A stretch of 64,000 nucleotides of DNA. Origin: Roseococcus microcysteis. Lineage in GTDB: Bacteria > Pseudomonadota > Alphaproteobacteria > Acetobacterales > Acetobacteraceae. Both the position numbers and the translations under genes were made by a program. Numbering within the stretch: position 1 is the first letter of the stretch; every line of letters begins with the position of its first letter. The notes below the pieces were generated by a model. It had not been told where the DNA came from. It made no database searches and saw only the letters and a program-made list of their open reading frames with translations. This document shows positions 57,972-64,000 of the stretch, piece by piece. The stretch lies in NCBI RefSeq assembly GCF_014764365.1, contig NZ_CP061718.1:124001-188000 (forward strand), in the 5' to 3' direction.

Positions 57972-59633
57972 TCAGGCCTGGCGCACATCCGGCCAGAATC
58001 GAACCCCCGCGCGCGCCCAGCCGCCGGAAAGTGCGGCGGGCGCGCCATCGGCCCGCCAGCAGGCCGCGCCCTCCATCATGCCGTCAGGTTGGAAGGCGAT
58101 GCCGCACATGCCGCCCGCCACATGGGGCAGGCGCAGCACCTCATGGCCGCGGGCTCGCAGGGCCGCGATGGTGGCGTCGTCGAAGGCGGGTTCCATCTCC
58201 AGCGCGCCGCCATTGGTCCAGATGCGCGGCGCCTCCATGGCCTCCTGGAGCGACATGCCATGGTCCAGCAGGTTCACCACCGCCTGGAAGGTGGAGGGGA
58301 AGATCCGCAAGCCGCCGGGCAGGCCCAGCGCGAAGATGGGCTTGCCCTCGCGCCGCAGGATCAGCGGCGACATGGAGGTGGTGACGCGCTTGCCCGCCGC
58401 GATGGATTGCGCCCGGCCCGGCACGGGGTCGAACAGGGCCATGTAGTTGTTCGGGATCAGCCCCGTCTCGCGCAGCAGGATGCGCGCGCCGAAGAGGGAG
58501 TTGATGGTGTGCGTGCAGCAGGCGATGCGCCCCTCATGGTCCGCGACCGTCACATGGGTGGTGTTGGCGCTCTCGCGGTCTGGCGCGAGGCCGGCCGCCC
58601 ACGCCCGGCTGCGGGCGGGGTCGAACAGGGCGCGGCGTTCGGCGGCATACTCCTTGGCGATGAGGCGCGCGACGGGCACCGGCACGAAGTCCGGGTCGGC
58701 GGTGGCGACGGCGCGGTCGGCGAAAGCCATCCGCATGGCCTCGGCCATCAGGTGCAGGCTCTCGGCCGTGCCGAAGCCCATGGCGGCGAGGTCGAAGCCC
58801 TCCACCATGTTCAGCATCTGCAGCACATGCACGCCGCCCGCCGAGGGCGGGGGCGGGCCCCAGACCTCCACGCCGCGATAGGTGCCATGGACGGGCGCGC
58901 GGGTGATGACGCGCGCGGCCGCGAGATCGTCCGTCGAGATCATCCCGCCCTTGCGCGCCAGGTCCATGACGCAGGAACTGCCCACATCGCCCTCATGCAG
59001 CGCGGCCGCACCCTCCTTGGCGATGGCCTCCAGCGTCTCGGCCAGCGCTTCGTTCACCACGCGCTGGCCGGGGGAGACGGGCTTGCCGTCGGGCAGGAAG
59101 AGGCGCGCCATGCCGGCATCGCGCGCGAGGTCGCCCGCCACCTCCGCGGTGCATTCGCTGAGATAGGCGCTGGCCGCGAAGCCCCGCCGCGCGAGGCGGA
59201 TGGCGGGTTCCGCCACATCGGCCAGGGTGAAGCGGCCATGGCGGGCCAGCGCCGCCTCCCAGGCCAGCAGGTTGGCCGGCACGCAGACGCTGCGCCCGCC
59301 CATGGTCTGCGCGCCGGGGGGCGCGTTCTCGAACATCTCGGGGCGGGCGGCGAAGGGGGCGGTGGCCATGCCGTCCAGCACCTCGTGCCGGCCCTCGGGG
59401 TCCGCGATGTGCATGAGGCCGCCGCCGAAGACGCCCACCATCATGGGCTCCACCACGGTCAGCGCCAGAAGGCTGGCGACGGCCGCGTCCACCGCGGTGC
59501 CGCCCTCGGCCAGCATCTGGGCGCCGGCGGCACTCGCGGCCGGATGGTTGGTGACGACCATGCCGCGCGCCCCCTGGGCGGGCTGCTTGGTGGGGGTGAA
59601 GACGGTGCCCGCGCGGGCGCGCCAATCGGTCAT
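57972..59633 (-). CDS. ggt: Gamma-glutamyltransferase family protein
   Basis: A 553-residue Ntn-hydrolase precursor. The self-cleavage site and nucleophile are in SANTTHVTVADHEG (Thr358 as the new N-terminus), which splits it into large (about 357) and small (about 196) chains. MVVTNHPAASAAGAQMLAEGGTAVDAA at the start, the GVFGGGLMHI strand, YRGVEVWGPPPPSAGGVHVLQML and SMSPLILRREGKPIFALGLPGG are family marks. No signal peptide is visible, unlike classical periplasmic GGT, so it may be one of the cytosolic acyltransferase-type members. It precedes the D-aminopeptidase-like gene on the same strand. Confidence 0.92.
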   Translation of the reverse strand: MTDWRARAGTVFTPTKQPAQGARGMVVTNHPAASAAGAQMLAEGGTAVDAAVASLLALTVVEPMMVGVFGGGLMHIADPEGRHEVLDGMATAPFAARPEMFENAPPGAQTMGGRSVCVPANLLAWEAALARHGRFTLADVAEPAIRLARRGFAASAYLSECTAEVAGDLARDAGMARLFLPDGKPVSPGQRVVNEALAETLEAIAKEGAAALHEGDVGSSCVMDLARKGGMISTDDLAAARVITRAPVHGTYRGVEVWGPPPPSAGGVHVLQMLNMVEGFDLAAMGFGTAESLHLMAEAMRMAFADRAVATADPDFVPVPVARLIAKEYAAERRALFDPARSRAWAAGLAPDRESANTTHVTVADHEGRIACCTHTINSLFGARILLRETGLIPNNYMALFDPVPGRAQSIAAGKRVTTSMSPLILRREGKPIFALGLPGGLRIFPSTFQAVVNLLDHGMSLQEAMEAPRIWTNGGALEMEPAFDDATIAALRARGHEVLRLPHVAGGMCGIAFQPDGMMEGAACWRADGAPAALSGGWARAGVRFWPDVRQA

Positions 59634-59675
59634 GGCGGAAGCGTCGCGCGGGCCGGGGGCGGGGGCAAGAGCCGG

Positions 59676-60983
59676 CTAGAGAATCCAGTCATTCGCCAGC
59701 ACCACCCCGTGGTCCACCCAGGGCGCGGTGGCGCGGATGACGGGGAGCGACCAGGCGGCGTCCAGCAGCGCCTGGCCATTGGCGAAACCATGGCCCGGAT
59801 GGGCGTCGAGGAAGGCCTGCGCGGCCTCGGCGTAATCGGGCGCGACCTCCAGCGCCGCGAACCAGGTGTCGAAGCGCGCGCGGTCGGGGGCCACGCCCGC
59901 CACCATCAGGTGAAAGCGCACGGCCAGGACGGCGGCCTTGTTGGGCACCCAGATGGGCGTGTCCAGCAGCGCGTCGGGCGCGGGTTCCAGGGCGGCCCTG
60001 GCGCGCGCCAGGGCGGCCGCATCGGGCGTGCCGAAGCGTTCGCGGTATTCGGGGCTGCCGGTGATGCGCCCGATGAGTTGCTCGCCCGTGCCGCCCGTCT
60101 CCAGGAAGCGCGTCCAGGTGGTGAGCCCCGTCGGGTCCGCCGGGCGCAGCAGCAGCGCTTGGTAGAGGCGGTCCACCAGCGCCGCGTTTTCCTGCTGGTG
60201 CAGGGCGAAACCGCCATCGCGGAAGCGCAGGTATTCCACCTGGTCCCATTGGTCGGTGCCCCATTCGGTGCTGAGGCGCTGGAAGCGGAAGTCGAGCGTC
60301 GTCTCGGCGCGGAGGAAGCCCGTCACGACCACATCGCGCCCCGCGCCGCCGAGATAGGCGTTCTGCCCTGGCCCGCCCATGAAGAGGTCATCGCCCGCCC
60401 CGCCGATCAGCAGATCGTCGCCGATGTCGCCGAACAGCGCCGTGCCCTTGTTGCCGCCGAAGACGGTGCGGCTTTCGAAGGCGAAGAGGTCGCCGCGCAC
60501 CATGTCGAGCGCGGGGTCGTAGCGCCAGCGCACGCCCTGGGCATCGGCCTCGGCGCGGGGGCCGAAGAGGGCGGCAATGGCCTCGGCATCGGCCCAACCC
60601 AGGCCGCTGGCCGGGCCCGCCTCCGCCGCCATGACGGTGGCCGAGAGCGAGGCGCCCGGCAGGTCGGCGGCCAGGCCGAGGGCCGCGCCCGTGGCCTTCA
60701 GCGCGTCCCGCAGCGTGGGTTCGGAGGGGAGGAGGACATTGTCGCCCGGCGCGCCGAAGCCGAAGACGAGGTCCGCGCGGTGCCAGGGGGTTTCGACGAA
60801 GGTGACGCCGGCCACCACCTGCCAGGCGAAGAGGGCCTGGCGGAGCAGGTCCTGTACCGCCCCGTCCAGCGTGCCGCCGGTGGAGGCGAAGGAGACGCCC
60901 AGCACCGTGGGCCGTGGAAACCCGGCGGTCCAGCCATGGGTGCCGGGCGGGGGCAGGAGGTCGCTGGGGGAGAAGGCGAGCAT
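59676..60983 (-). CDS. RTX-repeat and DUF4214 protein, serralysin-like N-terminus
   Basis: A 435-residue probably secreted protein. The N-terminal 170 residues resemble the N-terminal half of serralysin-type metalloproteases (TLDGAVQDLLRQALFAWQVVAGVTFVE, ADLVFGFG) but the HExxH zinc motif is absent. Residues about 178-215 hold RTX-like calcium-binding nonapeptides (GDIGDDLLIGGAGDDLFMGG). The C-terminal part is DUF4214 (FALHQQENAALVDRLYQALLLRPADPTGLTTWTRFLETGG, with a second related copy LMVAGVAPDRARFDTWFAALE). RTX proteins leave through type I secretion with a C-terminal signal; no Sec signal is present. A TTGACA-containing AT-rich gap precedes it. The function is unknown, perhaps a surface protein. 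Confidence 0.75.
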   Translation of the reverse strand: MLAFSPSDLLPPPGTHGWTAGFPRPTVLGVSFASTGGTLDGAVQDLLRQALFAWQVVAGVTFVETPWHRADLVFGFGAPGDNVLLPSEPTLRDALKATGAALGLAADLPGASLSATVMAAEAGPASGLGWADAEAIAALFGPRAEADAQGVRWRYDPALDMVRGDLFAFESRTVFGGNKGTALFGDIGDDLLIGGAGDDLFMGGPGQNAYLGGAGRDVVVTGFLRAETTLDFRFQRLSTEWGTDQWDQVEYLRFRDGGFALHQQENAALVDRLYQALLLRPADPTGLTTWTRFLETGGTGEQLIGRITGSPEYRERFGTPDAAALARARAALEPAPDALLDTPIWVPNKAAVLAVRFHLMVAGVAPDRARFDTWFAALEVAPDYAEAAQAFLDAHPGHGFANGQALLDAAWSLPVIRATAPWVDHGVVLANDWIL

Positions 60984-61034
60984 CCGCGAGGAATGTTCAC
61001 CTTTTCTTTACCTGTCAATCAAAAATTAGACAAT
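60984..61034 (-). promoter_or_regulatory. AT-rich promoter gap of the RTX/DUF4214 gene
   Basis: This 51-base gap is very AT-rich. On the minus strand it carries TTGACA (61013-61018), a consensus -35, about 30 bases before the start codon, with no matching TATAAT found. It lies directly after the stop of the isomerase gene, so the RTX gene could also be read from upstream. Confidence 0.45.
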
Positions 61035-61757
61035 TCATTTTGTGTTCATCTCGAATAGCCGTCCGGCCGGCAGCGCCATGGGCCGCCCCGCCGCGACCAG
61101 CCCGCCCCAGAGCGAGACCGCGACACTGTCCAGCATCAGCGGACCCAGCCGCGCCTCCAGGCCAATGGCGCCGGGCAGGCCGCGGAAATTGGTGCAATGG
61201 ATGATGACGGCCTCGGTCGGCGCCTCGGCCACCGCTTCCTGCACCAGCGAATCCACGCGGGCGGGGCTGTGGGCGGCGAAGCTGTAGTTGCCGGGGTCTT
61301 CCAAATGGCGTTCGGCGGTGACGGTGAAGCCCTCGCGCGTCAGATTCGCGATGATCGCGGCCTGCACATCGCCCAGATAGGGCGTGACCAGCGCGACCCG
61401 TCGCGCACCCGCCGCCCGCAGCGCATCGCGCAGGGCCAGGGTGGCGGTGGTGGCCGGGATGCCGGTGCGCGCCGTGATGGCCGCGCACAGCGCCTCATCC
61501 TGCGCGAAGCCGAGCCAGGAGCCGGAGGTGCCCGCCCAGCAGATGGAATGCACATGCGCATCCGCCAGCATCTCGGCGGCCGCCAGCACGGGGCCCGTGT
61601 CGAACTGGGTGCGCGAGGCCTCGCCCAGATTGATGGCCACCACGCGGAAGCGCGCGAAATGCGCCGTGACCTCGGGCGTGTCGTGCAGCAGCCCGGAGAT
61701 GACGGGCTCCAGCACGGTGTTGGAGGAGGGGGTGAGGAAGCCGAGGCGGGTGGACAT
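61035..61757 (-). CDS. Maleate isomerase / arylmalonate decarboxylase family protein
   Basis: A 240-residue member of the Asp/Glu racemase superfamily. It starts RLGFLTPSSNTVLEPVI, the typical maleate cis-trans isomerase beginning, where Asn contacts the substrate carboxylate. Two catalytic-type Cys are visible: SICWAGTSGSW (about residue 74) and IIHCTNFRG (about residue 190). The two-Cys set fits maleate isomerase or racemase chemistry rather than a single-Cys arylmalonate decarboxylase. It stands upstream of the RTX gene and next to an SsuABC-type importer on the same strand. It may process an imported carboxylate. The start is the ATG at 61757; a longer frame upstream is not supported. Confidence 0.83.
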   Translation of the reverse strand: MSTRLGFLTPSSNTVLEPVISGLLHDTPEVTAHFARFRVVAINLGEASRTQFDTGPVLAAAEMLADAHVHSICWAGTSGSWLGFAQDEALCAAITARTGIPATTATLALRDALRAAGARRVALVTPYLGDVQAAIIANLTREGFTVTAERHLEDPGNYSFAAHSPARVDSLVQEAVAEAPTEAVIIHCTNFRGLPGAIGLEARLGPLMLDSVAVSLWGGLVAAGRPMALPAGRLFEMNTK

Positions 61758-61823
61758 GCGGGGCGGGGTCTCCGGGAATGGCGCGCCAGCACTACCCCGC
61801 CGGCGCGCCCGCCCCAAGTCGCC

Positions 61824-62657
61824 TCAGCCGCCGGGCGTGAAGTTCGACCCCTCGGTGCTGCGCGTGGCCCAGCCCGTGGTCCGCCGCTCGATCCATTCCG
61901 CGATCCAGTAGAGCATGATGCCCATCAGCCCCGTGGTGATCAGCCCGGCGAACACCAGCGGCACGTCGAAGCGGCTCGAGGCCACCATCATCAGCCGCCC
62001 GATGCCCGCATTCGGCGCCACGGATTCCGCGATGATGGAGCCCACGAAGGCCACCGTGATCGCGATCTTCAGCGAGGCGAAGAAATAGGGCATGGCCCGC
62101 GGCAGGCCGACCTTGCGGATGATGTCCACGGGCCGCGCCCCCAGCGCGCGCAGCACGTCGCGCAATTCGGGTTCCACGGTCGCGATGCCCGTCGCCACAT
62201 TCACCAATATGGGGAAGAAGCTGATCAGGAAGGCCGTGATGATGGCCGGCCAGACGCCGATGCCGAACCACACGATCAGCACCGGCACCACCGCCACCTT
62301 GGGGATGGAGTTGAAGGCGATCAGCAGCGGGTAGAGCCCCTTGTAGATCAGAGTCGAACTGCCGATGGCCACCCCCAGCACCAGCCCCGCCACCACGGCC
62401 AGGCCAAAGCCCACCAGCGTGGTGAACAGCGTCTGCAGGCTGTCATCCAGCAGCGGCTTCCACCACTTCACCGCGGCCTCGAAGATGTCCGAGGGCGCGG
62501 GCAGGATGAAGGGGACGATGCCGAAGGCGCGGACCACCACCTCCCACAGCCCGAAGGTGCCGAAGATCACGATCCAGGGCAGCCAGGCCTGGAGGCGGCG
62601 GTGGCGGCGCGCCGCGGCCGCCATGGCGATGAGGCGGGCATTGGCCTTGGCGGACAT
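61824..62657 (-). CDS. ABC importer permease, SsuC/TauC type
   Basis: A 277-residue inner-membrane permease with six hydrophobic segments and the EAA loop near VEPELRDVLRALGARPVDIIRKVGLPRAMPYFF, which contacts the ATPase. N-terminal WLPWIVIFGTFGLWEVVVRAFGIVPFILPAP and the core GFGLAVVAGLVLGVAIG are typical of the nitrate/sulfonate/taurine/NMT1 group (BPD_transp_1). The start overlaps the ATPase gene stop by one base. It forms an importer with the ATPase and the binding protein beyond them. The ligand (sulfonate, pyrimidine precursor, riboflavin or other) cannot be fixed. Confidence 0.93.
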   Translation of the reverse strand: MSAKANARLIAMAAAARRHRRLQAWLPWIVIFGTFGLWEVVVRAFGIVPFILPAPSDIFEAAVKWWKPLLDDSLQTLFTTLVGFGLAVVAGLVLGVAIGSSTLIYKGLYPLLIAFNSIPKVAVVPVLIVWFGIGVWPAIITAFLISFFPILVNVATGIATVEPELRDVLRALGARPVDIIRKVGLPRAMPYFFASLKIAITVAFVGSIIAESVAPNAGIGRLMMVASSRFDVPLVFAGLITTGLMGIMLYWIAEWIERRTTGWATRSTEGSNFTPGG

Positions 62658-63457
62658 CAGACCACCTCCTCGCCGCGACGCGCGGCGGCGATATAGGCGC
62701 GGAGATCCGCGACCAGGGCTGTGAACTCGGGCAGGAAGGTCGTCTCCATGGTGCGCGGGCGGGGGAAGGGCACCTTGCGTTCCGCGATGATGCGGCCCGG
62801 CCGGCTGCTCATGACCAGCACGCGGTCGGCCAGGTAGGCGGCCTCGCGCAGGTCGTGCGTGACCAGGATCACGGTGGGCTTGCGCGCCATCCAGACCTGC
62901 TGGAGCACGTCCCACAGATCCTCGCGCGTGAAGACGTCGAGCGCGCTGAAGGGCTCGTCCAGCATCAGCAGCGGCGGTTCGTGGATGAGCGCGCGGCAGA
63001 GGCTGGTGCGCTGCTGCATGCCGCCCGAGAGCTGGTAGGGATACTTCGCCCCGAACCCCTCCAGCCCGACCAGCTTCAGGAGGTCCAGCGCCTTCTGCTC
63101 ATAGGCCACGCGTTCGCGCCGCAGGCGGGCGCGATGGGCGGGCACGACCTCCAGCGGCAGCATGACGTTGTCCAGGATGCGCCGCCAGGGCAGGAGCGTC
63201 GGGTTCTGGAACGCCATGCCGACCAGGCTCAGCGGTTCGTCCACCTCGCGCCCGGCCACCACCACATTGCCGTCCGTCGCGGGCCAGAGGCCGGAAACGA
63301 GGCGCATCAGCGTGGACTTGCCGCAGCCCGAGGGGCCGACCACGGCCACGAACTCGCCCTCGGCCACGTTCATGGAACAGCCTTCGAGGGCGAGCGTGCC
63401 CTCCACCCCGCCATAGCGCATGGCGACGTTGTCAATCTCGACGAAGGCCCGGCTCAT
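62657..63457 (-). CDS. ABC importer ATPase, SsuB/TauB type
   Basis: A 266-residue nucleotide-binding subunit. Walker A is VGPSGCGKSTLMRLVSG, the Q-loop is in GMAFQNPTLLPW, the signature is LSGGMQQRTSLCRALIHEP, Walker B is LLMLDEPFSALD and the switch His is in VILVTHDLREA. The sequence layout matches SsuB/TauB/NMT1-type importers, with LLPWRRILDNVMLPLE. It overlaps the permease start by one base and follows the binding-protein gene after a gap of 182 bases, which contains no other gene. Confidence 0.95.
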   Translation of the reverse strand: MSRAFVEIDNVAMRYGGVEGTLALEGCSMNVAEGEFVAVVGPSGCGKSTLMRLVSGLWPATDGNVVVAGREVDEPLSLVGMAFQNPTLLPWRRILDNVMLPLEVVPAHRARLRRERVAYEQKALDLLKLVGLEGFGAKYPYQLSGGMQQRTSLCRALIHEPPLLMLDEPFSALDVFTREDLWDVLQQVWMARKPTVILVTHDLREAAYLADRVLVMSSRPGRIIAERKVPFPRPRTMETTFLPEFTALVADLRAYIAAARRGEEVV

Positions 63458-63639
63458 GCGGAACCTGCGGGGGTGGGGCGGTGGGTCATGCGGGCGGCCT
63501 TGCAGGATGGGTCCAGCCCATCGCTAGCAAAGCCGGGCGCGCCTGCCCATGGATGGTTGAGGGAGGCGGGCGCGGGCGGGGCGGCGCCTGCCCAGGAAAC
63601 GGGCGTTTCCCGGGTTCAGCGCCACCCCGTGCGGCAGGA

Positions 63640-64000
63640 TCAGATCCGCCGCTGGTCGGCGGGCGGCAGGAACTCCTCCGTGTAGAAGGCGCTGGCCTGG
63701 ACGCGCTGGGGCAGGTTGAAGGCGCCCTCGACGGCCTGGATGCCGGTCTGCATCCGGCCCATGTCCACGGCCGAGATGCCGTTGGCGCGGACATGGGGCG
63801 TGATCACCACGCGCTCCATGTTCAGCTCGTGCCGGGCCAGTTCGAGGGTGGCGTCGGTCAGCGGCTCCACCTGGCGCAGCACACGGATCATGCCCTGGGG
63901 GTCGCTGATGGTGTCGCGGAAGCCGCGGATCAGCGCCGAGACGGCGCCACGCACCACTTCGGGGTTGCGCTGCGCATAGGCGCGGGTGGTGAGGATGGCC
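63640..64000 (-). CDS. ABC substrate-binding protein, NMT1/SsuA-like (partial, 3' part)
   Basis: The C-terminal 119 or so residues of a periplasmic binding protein; the gene start lies beyond the window. The visible part reads LTTRAYAQRNPEVVRGAVSALIRGF, SDPQGMIRVLRQ, then ELARHELNMERVV and DMGRMQTGIQAVEGAFNLP, and ends with FLPPADQRRI. The RNPEVVRGAVSAL and the IQAVEGAF pattern are common in NMT1/THI5-like and SsuA-like proteins. Together with the downstream ATPase and permease it completes an importer operon read leftwards. It lies 182 bases ahead of the ATPase gene. Confidence 0.85.
   Translation of the reverse strand, partial: AILTTRAYAQRNPEVVRGAVSALIRGFRDTISDPQGMIRVLRQVEPLTDATLELARHELNMERVVITPHVRANGISAVDMGRMQTGIQAVEGAFNLPQRVQASAFYTEEFLPPADQRRI

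Noticed and set aside
57525-61058. A 1177-codon open frame on the plus strand
   Set aside because: It runs antisense through the D-aminopeptidase, GGT and RTX genes, has no recognisable domain and a low-complexity Gly/Ala/Arg/His composition typical of shadow frames in very GC-rich DNA.
63458-63639. Gene between the binding protein and ATPase of the importer
   Set aside because: Only low-complexity shadow frames are present. The gap carries nothing I can support.

Overview
The window looks like a chromosomal segment of a GC-rich alphaproteobacterium, most likely Acetobacteraceae (Roseomonas-like). The support is very high GC with strong G/C third-position bias, a pyruvate dehydrogenase cluster whose E1-beta carries its own lipoyl domain, the glyQ-glyS-ppdK order, an enolase-ftsB-pdh neighbourhood, and TTT (Bug) and DMT transporters. 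The genus is an inference; no rRNA or tRNA gene is visible. Genes are packed tightly, often with ATGA or TGATG overlaps, and no gene-free stretch exceeds 300 bases.

Layout. 0-9 kb: an AtzH/HpxZ-like small protein and a FAD oxidoreductase, a double cold-shock-domain protein with a Gly/Arg-rich linker (frameshifted), a Bug-type binding protein, a hydrolase, a GntR regulator next to a palindrome, a cysteine-dioxygenase-like cupin, a DMT exporter, an SDR and a GNAT enzyme. 8.6-13.5 kb: a 53-bp repeat pair, a lipocalin and a PuuE-like deacetylase on the minus strand, then cydD and cydC (cydC frameshifted). 13.5-21 kb: an OmpA-like lipoprotein and recQ, then a convergent five-gene overlapping minus-strand operon (renalase-like flavoenzyme, PNPOx-like, DUF3253, DUF1499-methyltransferase fusion, GT4-GT2 fusion). 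21-22.8 kb: a COG0523 GTPase and a DUF1826 protein behind a Zur-like palindrome.

22.8-34.4 kb is the central-carbon block: eno, ftsB, then (after a minus-strand 2OG-oxygenase/MFS pair) pdhA, pdhB, pdhC, a GNAT gene, lpdA, lipA and a Coq10/RatA-like START protein. LipA would supply the lipoyl groups for the E1-beta and E2 lipoyl domains encoded a few kb upstream. 34.4-44.8 kb: a four-copy 52-bp repeat, ltaE, a YraN protein, an MFS-spermidine-synthase fusion, an alcohol dehydrogenase, an HSL-type esterase, a Pat-like ACS-GNAT fusion and an amidohydrolase. 45-50.4 kb: a divergent glycan locus made of one methyltransferase and a 1461-residue methyltransferase/coiled-coil/GT2/GT4/methyltransferase protein. 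50.6-56.3 kb: ppdK, glyS and glyQ. 56.4-64 kb: a D-aminopeptidase-like serine hydrolase, gamma-glutamyltransferase, an RTX/DUF4214 protein, a maleate-isomerase-family enzyme and an SsuABC/TauABC-type importer that runs off the end.

Most notable: (i) the five-domain glycan enzyme; (ii) two families of structured intergenic repeats, present as five loci, which overlap or abut the stop codon of every neighbouring gene that ends at them; (iii) a Zur-like palindrome almost touching the DUF1826 start codon; (iv) three genes (csp, cydC, pdhC) each broken by loss of one base in a G/C homopolymer, which points to systematic sequencing error unless shown otherwise.
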